In this document: piece after piece, positions 15,901 through 23,890 of the stretch | Layout: each line of letters starts with the position of its first letter | Numbering within the stretch: position 1 is the stretch's first letter | Assembly: GCF_031312535.1 (NCBI RefSeq) | Contig: NZ_CP133594.1 | Location: 434,001-498,000 of the forward strand | DNA from: Methanolobus mangrovi | GTDB lineage: Archaea; Halobacteriota; Methanosarcinia; Methanosarcinales; Methanosarcinaceae | Reading direction: 5' to 3' | DNA length: 64,000 bases | Notes under the pieces: generated by a model | Told to the model about the DNA's origin: nothing | The model's database searches: none | What the model saw: the letters and a program-made list of their open reading frames with translations, nothing else | Program-made: the position numbers and the translations under genes

Positions 15901-17204
15901 TTGATCAGGGAGATGGCGACGATATACTTGCTGTCGGAGAAGTGTGGACACTTCAAGCAACCGGTGTTGCTGAATGTGGTCAGTACGAGAACGAAGGTAC
16001 TGTAACTGGTGATGCTGGTGATACTACTGTTACTGACAGTGACTTGAGCCACTACTTCGGTGAATGTCCTGACATCGATATCGAGAAGGCCACAAATGGT
16101 GAGGATGCTGACACTGCTCCAGGTCCATCACTTGATGTTGGTGATACTGTCACGTGGACCTATGTTGTAACTAATACTGGTAATGTTGACCTTACAAACA
16201 TCCAGGTAAGTGATAACATCCTTGGTGCTATCACTAATATTATCGATAAGGGTGATGGAGATGACATACTTGCTGTAGATGAGGTATGGGTGCTTGAAGC
16301 AATAGGCAGTGCTTCATGTGGTGACTATGCAAACCTCGGTACTGTAACAGGTGATTATAACGAGATCACAGTAACTGACGAGGATCCAAGTCACTATAAT
16401 GTTGTCTGCATACCTCGTATTGATATCGAGAAATCAACCAATGGTGTTGATGCTGATGTAGCTCCAGGACCTACGCTTGTCTATGATTCAAATATCACCT
16501 GGGAATATGTGGTCACAAACACTGGTAATGTACACCTTACCAACGTGACGGTCACTGACGATAAGCTTGGTGTCATAACAAATATCGTGGACAAAGGAAA
16601 CGGTGATGACACTCTTCTACCGGGTGAAGTATGGATATACCAGGCAACAGGTAAAGCAGAATGTGGTCAGTATGCCAACATTGCAGATGTTGTAGGTCAT
16701 TATGGTGCTATTCCGGTAACTGATAATGACCCCAGCCACTACAATGTGAACTGTGGACCTGATATTGATATTGAGAAATATATCAATGGAAACGATGCTG
16801 ACCATGCTCCTGGAGTTCTGCTTGCTGTAGGTGATGAGATCATCTGGACCTTTATTGTGGAGAACACAGGCAATGTTCCATTGGTGAATGTGGTTGTTGA
16901 TGATGACAAACTGGGAATAATACCTTCATCAAGCATTATTTCGAAGAGCATCAACAATGATGACATTCTGGATCCGGGAGAGGTCTGGACATACGAGCTA
17001 AGGGATAGCATGCAGGAATGTGTTCCGCAGCACACGAATACTGCAGTTGTTACAGGTGAGTTTGAAGGTGATGAAGTTACAGATGAGGATGCAGCCAATT
17101 ACTACTGCCAGCCTGTAGTACCACTGTTGAGTCCTGTTGGAATGGTGGTATTCATCACATCTCTTGGACTTGTGGGGGCATTCTATCTTAGGAGGGGGGA
17201 TTAA
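12912..17204 (+). CDS. giant VPXXXP-CTERM surface protein with about ten DUF11-like repeats
   Basis: 1430 residues. The ATG at 12912 is chosen over an in-frame ATG 60 bases upstream because it follows GGGTGGGG and begins the signal peptide (KYNLLFVIALVLLVMSGTAVA). Residues 22-255 form an N-terminal domain (ITVDGERSIDEWNENWNFGQ...) shared with the next gene. About ten repeats of 114-115 residues follow, each opening DIDIEKATNG.DAD, then VTWTYVVTNTGNV, then AECGQYEN: a DUF11/CARDB-like stalk whose paired cysteines could form disulphides. The C terminus is VPLLSPVG, a hydrophobic helix and RRGD, the VPXXXP-CTERM signal for archaeosortase B. The matching sortase gene lies 1.8 kb downstream. Likely an extended, lipid-attached surface fibre. 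Confidence 0.9.
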   Translation: MTKYNLLFVIALVLLVMSGTAVAITVDGERSIDEWNENWNFGQVNGTSYDSNGPFGDKMVVFQNGGWYDEDPAADAGTNFNENLSTEGPYPSGYDIKGQYAHYDIINDTLYGMSTVYGLPGDLDGNGNIVGLTENGDILGPVTGKDLTGIGPGEQWSIMIFQGDKALIIVITNNDWTVSTIGFTGIDENDVIAANGNAGGPDNCSNCVYEISVQNLAQYFDMTPGQGFSVASSAGGNLDIVGEDIAAVFFEIPNPEIDIEKSTNGEDADAAPGPGIPQGNELLWTYVVTNTGNVPLENISVTDDKLGSITDIINNGDGDSTLAIGETWIYIATGIAECGQYENNATAVGFFDVIPVFDIDPSHYFGECPDIDIEKATNGEDADVGPGPGIPEGDAVTWTYVVTNTGNVNLTDIQVSDNILGTITNIIDQGDGDDVLAVGEVWTLEATGVAECGQYENEGTVTGDSGDTTVNDSDLSHYFGECPDIDIEKATNGIDADVGPGPGIPQGDVVTWTYVVTNTGNVNLTNIQVSDNILGTITNIIDQGDGDDILAIGEVWTLEATGVVECGQYENEGSVAGDYGDTTVNDSDLSHYFGECPDIDIEKATNGEDADVGPGPGIPQGDAVTWTYVVTNTGNVNLTNIQVSDNILGTITNIIDQGDGDDILAVGEVWTLEATGVAECGQYENEGSVAGDYGDTTVTDSDLSHYFGECPDIDIEKATNGEDADVGPGPGLQEGDVVTWTYVVTNTGNVDLTNIQVSDNILGTITNIIDQGDGDDILAVGEVWTLEATGVAECGQYENEGTVTGDAGDTTVNDSDLSHYFGECPDIDIEKATNGIDADVGPGPGIPQGDVVTWTYVVTNTGNVNLTNIQVSDSILGTITNIIDNGDGDDILAVGEVWTLEATGVAECGQYENEGTVTGDAGDTTVTDSDLSHYFGECPDIDIEKATNGEDADVGPGPGIPQGDVVTWTYVVTNTGNVNLTNIQVSDSILGTITNIIDQGDGDDILAVGEVWTLQATGVAECGQYENEGTVTGDAGDTTVTDSDLSHYFGECPDIDIEKATNGEDADTAPGPSLDVGDTVTWTYVVTNTGNVDLTNIQVSDNILGAITNIIDKGDGDDILAVDEVWVLEAIGSASCGDYANLGTVTGDYNEITVTDEDPSHYNVVCIPRIDIEKSTNGVDADVAPGPTLVYDSNITWEYVVTNTGNVHLTNVTVTDDKLGVITNIVDKGNGDDTLLPGEVWIYQATGKAECGQYANIADVVGHYGAIPVTDNDPSHYNVNCGPDIDIEKYINGNDADHAPGVLLAVGDEIIWTFIVENTGNVPLVNVVVDDDKLGIIPSSSIISKSINNDDILDPGEVWTYELRDSMQECVPQHTNTAVVTGEFEGDEVTDEDAANYYCQPVVPLLSPVGMVVFITSLGLVGAFYLRRGD
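14019..16070 (+). repeat. six in-register 342-bp tandem repeats
   Basis: Units start at 14019, 14361, 14703, 15045, 15387 and 15729, and a diverged unit at 16071, giving an exact period of 342 bases (114 codons). Flanking units starting at about 13677, 16416 and 16761 are more diverged and have periods of 342-345. Neighbouring central units share stretches of well over 50 identical bases, indicating recent expansion or gene conversion. Confidence 0.93.
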
Positions 17205-17350
17205 TTCCTCCTTTTCTTTTCTTAAAATAAGTTCTGATTTTACCTGACTTAACAATTTAACTTATGTTTGCTTAAATTTGCAGAGTTGAGTATTCCTTTT
17301 ATACTTACTTTAAACCAAACAGTATTTTTCCGAAATATTTTTACGTAACA

Positions 17351-17372
17351 ATCCTACTGAATTTAGTTTGCT
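17351..17372 (+). promoter_or_regulatory. CCTACT...TTTGCT upstream element of the second VPXXXP gene
   Basis: ATCCTACTGAATTTAGTTTGCT ends 72 bases before the ATG at 17444 and matches the element before the first VPXXXP gene in sequence and distance. TATATATTG follows at 17381, a possible TATA box. The shared element suggests the two genes answer to the same factor. Confidence 0.45.
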
Positions 17373-17443
17373 GTATTGCTATATATTGTGGCAACTAACT
17401 CTTTATTGTTAATATATTCTTTATAAGAAGGGAGCGGAAAATA

Positions 17444-18985
17444 ATGAACAGATTACATGTAATGTTCGGAATATTGATCATTTTATTCTCCGTCCCCAGT
17501 GCTGCGGCAATATCCGTGGATGGGGTGCGTGGAGTTGGGGAGTGGGACGAAGGCTGGGCCTTTGCACAAACAGAAGGCACAGGTTATGATTCCAACGGTC
17601 CTTTTGGAGATAAAATGGTTATATTCCAGGATGGAAATTGGTATGATGAAGACCCTCTGACCGATTCGGGTACGAATTTTGATGAAAGCATGGCTACGGC
17701 AGGACCGGCTGAAAGCGGATACGACCTTCGGGGATTTTATGCACGTTATGATCCTGTAGGCGATGTACTTTATGGTATGTCTACAGTATACGGTCTTCCG
17801 GGTGACCTCGATGGTGATACAAGCATATCCAGTGTAATAGCTAATGGTGACACTGCAGGTGCTGTAACCGCAAGACCTATCACAGGTATTGGTGCTGGTG
17901 AGCAGTTCAGCATAGTACTTACCCAGGACACACAGAGTGTGCTTATACTTGTCACCAATAATGATGTGACTGTAGCTATCCTTAATGGTGCCTTCCCTGG
18001 TTTTACTGAAGCAAATGTAGTTGCGGCTAACAGTCAGGCTGGAGATGCAGTATATGAGATATCTATCGCAGGTCTTAGTAACTATTTCGATCTGAGTGGC
18101 GGTGAAGAATTTGAAGTAGAAATAACTGCCGGAGGCAATCTTGATATTCCTGGTGAGGACAGGGCACTTATATTCATTGCAGTTCCTAACCCGGACATTG
18201 ATATTGAGAAGGCAACTAACGGTTTTGATGCAGATAATCCAACAGGACCTGAACTTCAGCCTGGGGATGATGTTACATGGACCTATGTTGTTACTAATAT
18301 GGGAGATGTGCCACTGGAAAATGTTGCTGTTACTGACAACATTCTTGGTGTCATAACTAACATCATAGACAAAGGCAATGGTGATGATATACTGGACATT
18401 GGTGAGATATGGACCTATGAGGCGACTGGCACTGCAGAATGTGGTCAGTATGCTAATGTTGCTGACGTTGTAGGTTACTATGGTGTCATTCCGGTAACTG
18501 ATGAAGATCCAAGTCACTACATTGTAAGATGTGAACCTGACATTGACATTGAGAAGCATACAAATGGCTATGATGCAGATTACCCTTCAGGTCCGCAGAT
18601 TGCTGTAGGGGAGACCATTACATGGGAATACTTCGTAACCAACACTGGAAATGTACCACTGGAAAATATCGTTGTTGAAGATGATGTGATCGGTACGATC
18701 GGGGATGCTAAGATCGTTTCCAAGAGTATTAACAATGATGATATTCTCGATGTTGGAGAAGTATGGACCTATGTGGTTACAGATACTCTGGAGGAATGTG
18801 TTCCACTGTACGAGAACATTGCTGTTGTAACCGGTGAGGATGAGCAAGGTACTGTCGTAACTGATGAGGACCCAAGCCACTACCACTGTCAGCCTGTTGT
18901 CCCACTGCTGACGCCTGTTGGTATAATGGCTATGGTCGGTGCACTTGGAATACTTGGAATTGTCACGCTGAGACGTCGTGATTAA
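17444..18985 (+). CDS. VPXXXP-CTERM surface protein, short paralogue with two repeats
   Basis: 513 residues, ATG 9 bases after AAGGGAG. Signal peptide 1-23 (HVMFGILIILFSVPSAAA). The N-terminal domain (ISVDGVRGVGEWDEGWAFAQ, YDSNGPFGDKM, TVYGLPGDLDGD) is homologous to that of the 1430-residue protein. Only two DUF11-like repeats follow, opening DIDIEKATNGFDAD at about 252 and DIDIEKHTNGYDAD at about 366. The C terminus is VPLLTPVG, a hydrophobic helix and RRRD: the VPXXXP-CTERM signal. It sits 47 bases before the archaeosortase gene, the usual arrangement of a dedicated substrate. It looks like the parent or partner of the long stalk protein. Confidence 0.9.
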   Translation: MNRLHVMFGILIILFSVPSAAAISVDGVRGVGEWDEGWAFAQTEGTGYDSNGPFGDKMVIFQDGNWYDEDPLTDSGTNFDESMATAGPAESGYDLRGFYARYDPVGDVLYGMSTVYGLPGDLDGDTSISSVIANGDTAGAVTARPITGIGAGEQFSIVLTQDTQSVLILVTNNDVTVAILNGAFPGFTEANVVAANSQAGDAVYEISIAGLSNYFDLSGGEEFEVEITAGGNLDIPGEDRALIFIAVPNPDIDIEKATNGFDADNPTGPELQPGDDVTWTYVVTNMGDVPLENVAVTDNILGVITNIIDKGNGDDILDIGEIWTYEATGTAECGQYANVADVVGYYGVIPVTDEDPSHYIVRCEPDIDIEKHTNGYDADYPSGPQIAVGETITWEYFVTNTGNVPLENIVVEDDVIGTIGDAKIVSKSINNDDILDVGEVWTYVVTDTLEECVPLYENIAVVTGEDEQGTVVTDEDPSHYHCQPVVPLLTPVGIMAMVGALGILGIVTLRRRD

Positions 18986-19032
18986 TTCCAATCCTTTTTC
19001 TTTTTCATAGTTTTTTTTTTCTTGGAGGAAAG

Positions 19033-19626
19033 ATGGCTAAAAAAGAAAAACAATTAAAGGGTGCCAGGAAACATAAAACTATAGAAAAAGTAGATGGTCC
19101 TTTAGTTCATAGTAAGGGTAATGTGCATGCATTCTTGAAAAAGAACGAGCGCATTCTCAGGTTCATAGGGCCGTATCTCTTTTACATAGCACTTTTCACA
19201 GGGACATATGTATTATTTCAGGAGAAGTTCGTTTTCCTGAGCACATCGACTGCAAGTGCCCTTTCAGTTCTGATGTCTCTCCTTGGAGTTGAAAGTTCTT
19301 CTTATGGTCAATCCGTTTACATGAACGGCTTTTCTGTCATGGTCATAGATGAATGTACAGGAATGTATGAGCTACTGGTTTATGCAGGATGTGTGCTTGC
19401 CTATCCTACGACATTACGTAACAAGGCACTTGGTATCGTTCTGGGAATACCCGCAATGTTAGTTATAAACATGTTCAGGCTGGTTTTCCTTTCCTTTGTA
19501 GGATTGATGTATCCTGCACTTTTCAGCTATGTACATTATTATCTGTGGCAGATAACATTCATCTTCCTTATCGTGATGCTCATGTTACTATGGATAGAAA
19601 AGGTAGTGAAGAGTGGAAATATTTGA
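19033..19626 (+). CDS. artB: archaeosortase B (VPXXXP-CTERM-specific)
   Basis: 197-residue integral membrane cysteine transpeptidase of the exosortase/archaeosortase family. The ATG follows TTGGAGGAAAG. After a basic 40-residue cytoplasmic tail come about five membrane segments. The catalytic triad is visible: Cys108 in DECTGMYEL, Arg149 in NMFRLVFL and His168 in YVHYYLWQ. It would cut the VPXXXP signal on the outer face of the membrane and probably transfer the substrate to a lipid. The assignment to ArtB rather than ArtA or ArtC rests on the two VPXXXP-CTERM substrates immediately upstream. The N-terminal basic extension is longer than in a minimal sortase. Confidence 0.92.
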   Translation: MAKKEKQLKGARKHKTIEKVDGPLVHSKGNVHAFLKKNERILRFIGPYLFYIALFTGTYVLFQEKFVFLSTSTASALSVLMSLLGVESSSYGQSVYMNGFSVMVIDECTGMYELLVYAGCVLAYPTTLRNKALGIVLGIPAMLVINMFRLVFLSFVGLMYPALFSYVHYYLWQITFIFLIVMLMLLWIEKVVKSGNI

Positions 19627-19749
19627 AGGGGGATAATTTGGAGGTATGATGGGTGATGAAAACCTTTGATATGGCCAGTTGTTCTGAAAAGATAGAATTT
19701 TCAATAAAGTGTTCATCCTTAAAACACGATCTAATATATTGTTTCAACT

Positions 19750-19998
19750 ATGCATTTGAGTGTGGGTGTTACTATTAGACGAACCAAATCAACAATAAGT
19801 GTGGAAATATTAAGGGCTGCATTGGAGGGGGCAAAGAAAACACATATTGTGTACCGTGCAAATCTGAACTTTGAAGTTGTGAACAGGTACCTGTCCCTGT
19901 TAAAAGAAAAGGGTTTGATAGAACAAAGAGATAATCTGTATATTACAACTGATAAAGGTAGGGAATTCCAGGAGATTGCAAAATATTTAGGTATGTGA
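19750..19998 (+). CDS. small winged-helix regulator, second paralogue
   Basis: 82 residues from the ATG at 19750, or possibly a GTG a few codons later; the conserved core begins at RRTKSTISVEIL. It matches the regulator at 10491-10766 over the full core (AALEGAKKTHIVY.ANLNF, VNRYL, NLYITT.KG.EFQEIAK.LG), with long identical DNA blocks such as GCTGCATTGGAGGGGGC. Family: archaeal HTH_45-type winged helix. It lies 123 bases after archaeosortase B and may regulate it or the VPXXXP genes. An overlapping 40-codon frame starting at about 19657 has no recognisable homology and is not called. Confidence 0.75.
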   Translation: MHLSVGVTIRRTKSTISVEILRAALEGAKKTHIVYRANLNFEVVNRYLSLLKEKGLIEQRDNLYITTDKGREFQEIAKYLGM

Positions 19999-20173
19999 AT
20001 TAACCATAGTTCCTGCAACCACTATCTCTTTTATATCTTTAGCATGGCATTGAATTATCATACTATTTTCTTAAATCTCAATAGGTTTTTAACCGATAAC
20101 CCGTATAATAAAGCTGGATTTTCATGAATTTCATATTTCATGGGTATTAAAAATCATAAAAGGAGGCCATATT

Positions 20174-20920
20174 ATGCTGGAGATCAATAATCTAACAGTT
20201 GAAATCGGCGGCCGAAGGATACTGAAAGGCGTTGACCTTAATGTTGAAGCCGGTTACACTAACGTTCTTTTCGGACCAAACGGAGCAGGCAAATCCGCAC
20301 TTCTTATGACACTGATGGGATTTAGTGGTTATAATGTTGTAGAGGGAGAAATAATTTTCAAAGGAGAGGATATCACCAACATGTCGGTCTTTGAAAGGGC
20401 GCAAATGGGTATGGGTATCATGACCCAGAGACCTCCTAATATGAGTGGTGTTAAACTCTATGATCTTTTGAATGTTATTACTAAGGACCTTAAGGAAACT
20501 GAAAGTCTTGCTGAAACGCTGGACATGGTCAGGTTCTTTGAAAGGGATGTTAATGTAGGATTTTCTGGTGGAGAGATCAAGAGGTCTGAACTTCTCCAGC
20601 TTTCCGCACAAAATCCTGATTTTCTTCTTCTGGATGAACCTGAGTCAGGTGTGGATCTTGTGAGCATTGAACAGCTTGGTCAGACGATAAACCAACTCTT
20701 GCAGAAAGATTGTAAATGTGCCGGTGACAGGTGCAAGCATGGCAAATCTGCACTGGTAATTACACATACCGGACAAGTCCTTGATTATGTCGAAGCTGAC
20801 AGGGGCTATATCTTGTGTAATGGGACCGTCATGTGTTCCGGAAACCCACGTGAAATGCTGACCGAGATCAAAGAACAGGGATATGAGGAGTGTATCAAAT
20901 GCAAGCTGATGAAGATGTGA
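20174..20920 (+). CDS. sufC: SufC-like Fe-S assembly ATPase
   Basis: 248-residue ABC ATPase of the SUF scaffold. Walker A GPNGAGKSA at about residue 36, signature FSGGEIKRSE, Walker B FLLLDEPESGVD and switch His in ITHTG are intact. The ATG follows AAAGGAGGCC. It overlaps the SufB-like gene by 22 bases, a coupled pair. This two-gene sufCB layout without SufD, SufS or SufU is the minimal archaeal form (SMS, SUF-like minimal system). Unusual extras are a cysteine-rich insertion before the switch His (DCKCAGDRCKHG) and a CIKC motif near the C terminus, possibly metal-binding. Energy from ATP drives conformational change of the SufB scaffold in the cytoplasm. Confidence 0.9.
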   Translation: MLEINNLTVEIGGRRILKGVDLNVEAGYTNVLFGPNGAGKSALLMTLMGFSGYNVVEGEIIFKGEDITNMSVFERAQMGMGIMTQRPPNMSGVKLYDLLNVITKDLKETESLAETLDMVRFFERDVNVGFSGGEIKRSELLQLSAQNPDFLLLDEPESGVDLVSIEQLGQTINQLLQKDCKCAGDRCKHGKSALVITHTGQVLDYVEADRGYILCNGTVMCSGNPREMLTEIKEQGYEECIKCKLMKM

Positions 20921-22122
20921 GAAAGAGGGCAGAGGCTGCACTCAAGAAGACTGCTGCTTATGGGGAGGATTTCGACCTTGATGAATACTCCATTGCTTCA
21001 AAAGATGTCGAAAAAACAGAGGATCTTGGTGAACTCAGTGAAGAGGATCAGAGGACTCTCCTGAATGTGGGATTCACACCATCTGAGGAGAATCGTTCAG
21101 GCAGTCTCATTATGCTGGATAACGCTGTCACACACACATCTCTGCGCAACAAGGATGTCGTGGAACTGATGTCCCTCAAAGATGCAATGAAGACTCATGA
21201 ATGGGTTAAGGATTATGTCTGGAAACTGGTCAAACCGGATGCTGACAAATATACTGCAATGAGTTATCTTCAGGAAGCGGATGGATATTTCATCAGGGCT
21301 CCGGAAGGCAAAAAATCAAAAATGCCGGTTCAGACATGTTTGCTTCTGGGTTCCAAGCAGGTTTCCCAGACAGTTCATAATATAGTCATCGTTGAAGAGG
21401 GAGCAGAACTTGATGTTATAACGGGCTGTTCCACAAAACATGGAATTGAAAAAGGTCTTCACCTTGGAATCTCAGAGATGTATGTTAAGAAGGGAGCAAC
21501 TCTGAACTTCACGATGATCCACAATTGGGCAGAACAAATTGGTGTCAGGCCAAGGACTGTCGTTCATGTGGAAGAAGGTGGTACATACATCAGTAATTAT
21601 GTAACCCTTAAACCTGTCAAATCCATACAGGCATACCCGACTGTTGTCCTTGAAGGAAAAGGAGCCTTTGCAAGATTAAATACAATTGCTGTGGCACATC
21701 CTGATTCGGAGCTTGATCTTGGAAGCAGGGTTATTTTCAATGCAGAGGATACAAAGGCTGAACTTATATCAAGAACAATTACCACAGGAGGCAATATCAT
21801 TGCCCGCGGTGAGATGATCGGTAATGCAAATAAGGCCAAAGGTCACCTTGAATGTCATGGACTTGTGCTTGGTGGTGGAATGCAAAGGGCGATTCCTATA
21901 CTCGAGGCAAATGTTGAAGATATCGAACTATCTCATGAAGCTGCTGTGGGCAGAATAGCACGTGAGCAGATCGAATATCTCATGGCAAGAGGACTTACGG
22001 AAGAAGAATCCGTGGGTATGATCGTAAGAGGGTTCCTTGATGTTGGTATCCAGGGCATTCCGGATGAATTAAAAGCTGATATAGATGCCACAATAGAAAA
22101 GATAGGAGAGAACGCTATCTGA
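20899..22122 (+). CDS. sufB: SufB-like Fe-S cluster scaffold
   Basis: 407 residues. I choose the ATG at 20899 rather than the in-frame GTG at 20890 because GAGGAG (20885-20890) is then correctly spaced; it lies inside the end of sufC. The protein has the SufBD right-handed beta-helix core (for example VVEEGAELDVITGC, HLGISEMYVKKGATLNFTMIHNW) and the C-terminal helical region binding SufC (IAREQIEYLMARGLTEEESVGMIVRGF). It assembles Fe-S clusters with SufC in the cytoplasm. The archaeal form is shorter than bacterial SufB (about 480-490 residues). The N-terminal helical part replaces that of bacterial SufB. Confidence 0.9.
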   Translation: MQADEDVRKRAEAALKKTAAYGEDFDLDEYSIASKDVEKTEDLGELSEEDQRTLLNVGFTPSEENRSGSLIMLDNAVTHTSLRNKDVVELMSLKDAMKTHEWVKDYVWKLVKPDADKYTAMSYLQEADGYFIRAPEGKKSKMPVQTCLLLGSKQVSQTVHNIVIVEEGAELDVITGCSTKHGIEKGLHLGISEMYVKKGATLNFTMIHNWAEQIGVRPRTVVHVEEGGTYISNYVTLKPVKSIQAYPTVVLEGKGAFARLNTIAVAHPDSELDLGSRVIFNAEDTKAELISRTITTGGNIIARGEMIGNANKAKGHLECHGLVLGGGMQRAIPILEANVEDIELSHEAAVGRIAREQIEYLMARGLTEEESVGMIVRGFLDVGIQGIPDELKADIDATIEKIGENAI

Positions 22123-22162
22123 TTCTCTCATCTAAAGTTAATCAATTATCTGAGGAGAATAA

Positions 22163-23017
22163 ATGAATCAAAAATATGCAGCAATATTTCTAGCAGCTAT
22201 CATGGTAATGTCTATTTTTTCATACTTTGTTGCGAGTTTTATAGGAGATTCCGGCAACGATGAAGTAGCAGCAGATGTACAGGATGCACCAGGTTTTGAG
22301 ATTATTGACGGGACGCATTTTGAAGCAGATATAAATTCCATCTCTGATGGGCTTGCAATTAGTCCTGAGGGTATATCAAATGCAGCATACATTGATTACT
22401 CTAAAGTATATGGCACTCCGCTTCAGGCCTTTGCACCAAATATCACCGATCTGTATTCAGTATACAATACTCTGATCGTCAAAAGATACTCAGCATATAA
22501 CGATGATGGTTTTGCATTTGAAGCACATGTGCTGTCGCCGGAAATTGTAAATTTCCAGTATATGCCAGCAGAAACTTATAATGGTTATCAGATTCTTTTG
22601 AGGGGCCAGGAACTATACAATGTTATAGGTACTCCTACGTTATTGGGACAACAAAGCAGTCTTGAGGATGTTATCGATGTTTCATCAGGTATAGCAAATG
22701 CTTCTACGGACTATGCGGAATTACTTGAGTACGTGGAACCGGGAGCCGAATACCAGATGCTGAGTTCTAATGATATTCTTGCTGACCAGCATTATCTTGA
22801 ATTCAGAGGAACGGGGGATGGTAATTACACAAGGACAGAGATTTTCCTTAATCCTTCGGACTCTGCACTTAGTACAATATCCGCTCTTGAAGGCAACAGT
22901 ACTGAAAGGGGTTTGTTGTATGATACAACCATTGAAGATGATGGAAAGATTGTAAAGGTCGTTGTTACGGCTAATGAATCAAATTTCTTTAATCTTGCAA
23001 TGGAACAATACTGGTGA
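22163..23017 (+). CDS. secreted or membrane-anchored protein of unknown function
   Basis: 284 residues, ATG after GAGGAGAATAA. A single N-terminal hydrophobic stretch (KYAAIFLAAIMVMSIFSYFVASFIG) serves as signal anchor; there is no lipobox cysteine. The exported part has no motif I recognise. It contains SPEIVNFQYMPAETYNGYQILLRG and ends with FNLAMEQYW. A single-anchor, exported soluble domain is the most that can be read. It follows the sufCB pair by 40 bases and is closed by a terminator, so it is likely in that transcription unit, but no link to Fe-S assembly is apparent. Confidence 0.7.
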   Translation: MNQKYAAIFLAAIMVMSIFSYFVASFIGDSGNDEVAADVQDAPGFEIIDGTHFEADINSISDGLAISPEGISNAAYIDYSKVYGTPLQAFAPNITDLYSVYNTLIVKRYSAYNDDGFAFEAHVLSPEIVNFQYMPAETYNGYQILLRGQELYNVIGTPTLLGQQSSLEDVIDVSSGIANASTDYAELLEYVEPGAEYQMLSSNDILADQHYLEFRGTGDGNYTRTEIFLNPSDSALSTISALEGNSTERGLLYDTTIEDDGKIVKVVVTANESNFFNLAMEQYW

Positions 23018-23041
23018 TCTCAGATCACCATTCTCTTTTTT
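23012..23041 (+). terminator. strong hairpin terminator overlapping the stop codon
   Basis: TGGTGATC (23012-23019) and GATCACCA (23023-23030) form a perfect 8-bp stem with a 3-base loop, followed by TTCTCTTTTTTT. The stop codon of the secreted protein lies in the stem. Confidence 0.8.
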
Positions 23042-23285
23042 TAGAAATATCCTGCCACAAGGTTTATACCTGAACAAGTTATTTAATGACTCCAATTGCG
23101 CATTATGCAAACATTATATCTGCAGATGCAGTAATTCAAAGCCAATACTTTGGCATTTAACTTTGTGTCAGTTAATTATTGATAACTTTATTACAATCGT
23201 AATTGGCCAAATTAGCCGGATAACGGCACACAATGAATAATGAAAAACCATGAGTATACATCATGGTTTCGAAGGAGACTATAAT

Positions 23286-23642
23286 ATGGCAGCTAAATTT
23301 GATGTTCCAGAAGAACTTGTAAACAAAGCACTTGAGAGTGTAGAACTGGCAAGAGACACAGGTAAATTAAAGAAAGGCATAAATGAAGTGACAAAAGCTA
23401 TCGAGAGAGGCATCACAAAGCTTGCAGTAATTGCAGACGATGTCGATCCTGCTGAAGTTATTGCACACATTGCACCACTCTGTGAAGAGAAGAATACTGC
23501 ATACATCTATGTAACTGAGCAGAAAGAGCTTGGTGCTGCCTGCGGAATAGGTGTTGCTTGCTCTGCTGTCGCTATTATCGACGCTGGCAGGGGTAGTGAG
23601 CTTGTTGAAGACATTGCACAGAAAGTAAGTGCACTTAAATAA
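23286..23642 (+). CDS. rpl7ae: 50S ribosomal protein L7Ae
   Basis: 118 residues from the ATG at 23286 after GAAGGAGACT; a longer in-frame start at 23250 adds a non-conserved leader. In archaea L7Ae binds kink-turns in 23S rRNA, in C/D and H/ACA guide RNAs and in RNase P. Key stretches are [45 protein letters not shown] and the Cys/Ala-rich [10 protein letters not shown]. It leads a compact cluster L7Ae-S28e-L24e-Ndk-aIF5B, the classic archaeal order. The 230-base AT-rich upstream gap should hold its promoter. Confidence 0.97.
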   Translation: MAAKFDVPEELVNKALESVELARDTGKLKKGINEVTKAIERGITKLAVIADDVDPAEVIAHIAPLCEEKNTAYIYVTEQKELGAACGIGVACSAVAIIDAGRGSELVEDIAQKVSALK

Positions 23643-23664
23643 TCCCGATACGTGAGGTATCACT

Positions 23665-23880
23665 ATGGCAGATGAAGATACAGGCTATGCGGCTGAAGTC
23701 ATCGATGTTATCGGTAATACCGGTATGCATGGTGAAGCCAGCCAGATCCAGTGCCGTGTGCTTGAAGGCCGTGACAAGGGCCGTATAATCACCAGAAATT
23801 GTGTTGGTCCTGTAAGACTTGGTGACATCATGATGTTGATCGAGACTTCCAGAGAAGCTAAGAAACTGACTACCAGATGA
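23665..23880 (+). CDS. rps28e: 30S ribosomal protein S28e
   Basis: 71 residues, ATG after GTGAGGTATC, 22 bases from L7Ae. OB-fold ribosomal protein of the small subunit near the mRNA exit. Diagnostic stretches are [22 protein letters not shown] and the C-terminal [14 protein letters not shown]. Length is normal. It sits in the conserved L7Ae-S28e-L24e-Ndk string. Confidence 0.97.
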   Translation: MADEDTGYAAEVIDVIGNTGMHGEASQIQCRVLEGRDKGRIITRNCVGPVRLGDIMMLIETSREAKKLTTR

Positions 23881-23890
23881 GGTGACTACA

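Noticed and set aside
13695-16052. Long open frames on the minus strand of the repeat protein
   Set aside because: They are antisense shadows produced by the repetitive codon pattern of the true plus-strand gene.
19657-19779. 40-codon frame overlapping the second winged-helix gene
   Set aside because: Out of frame with the regulator and no similarity to the region upstream of the paralogue at 10491.
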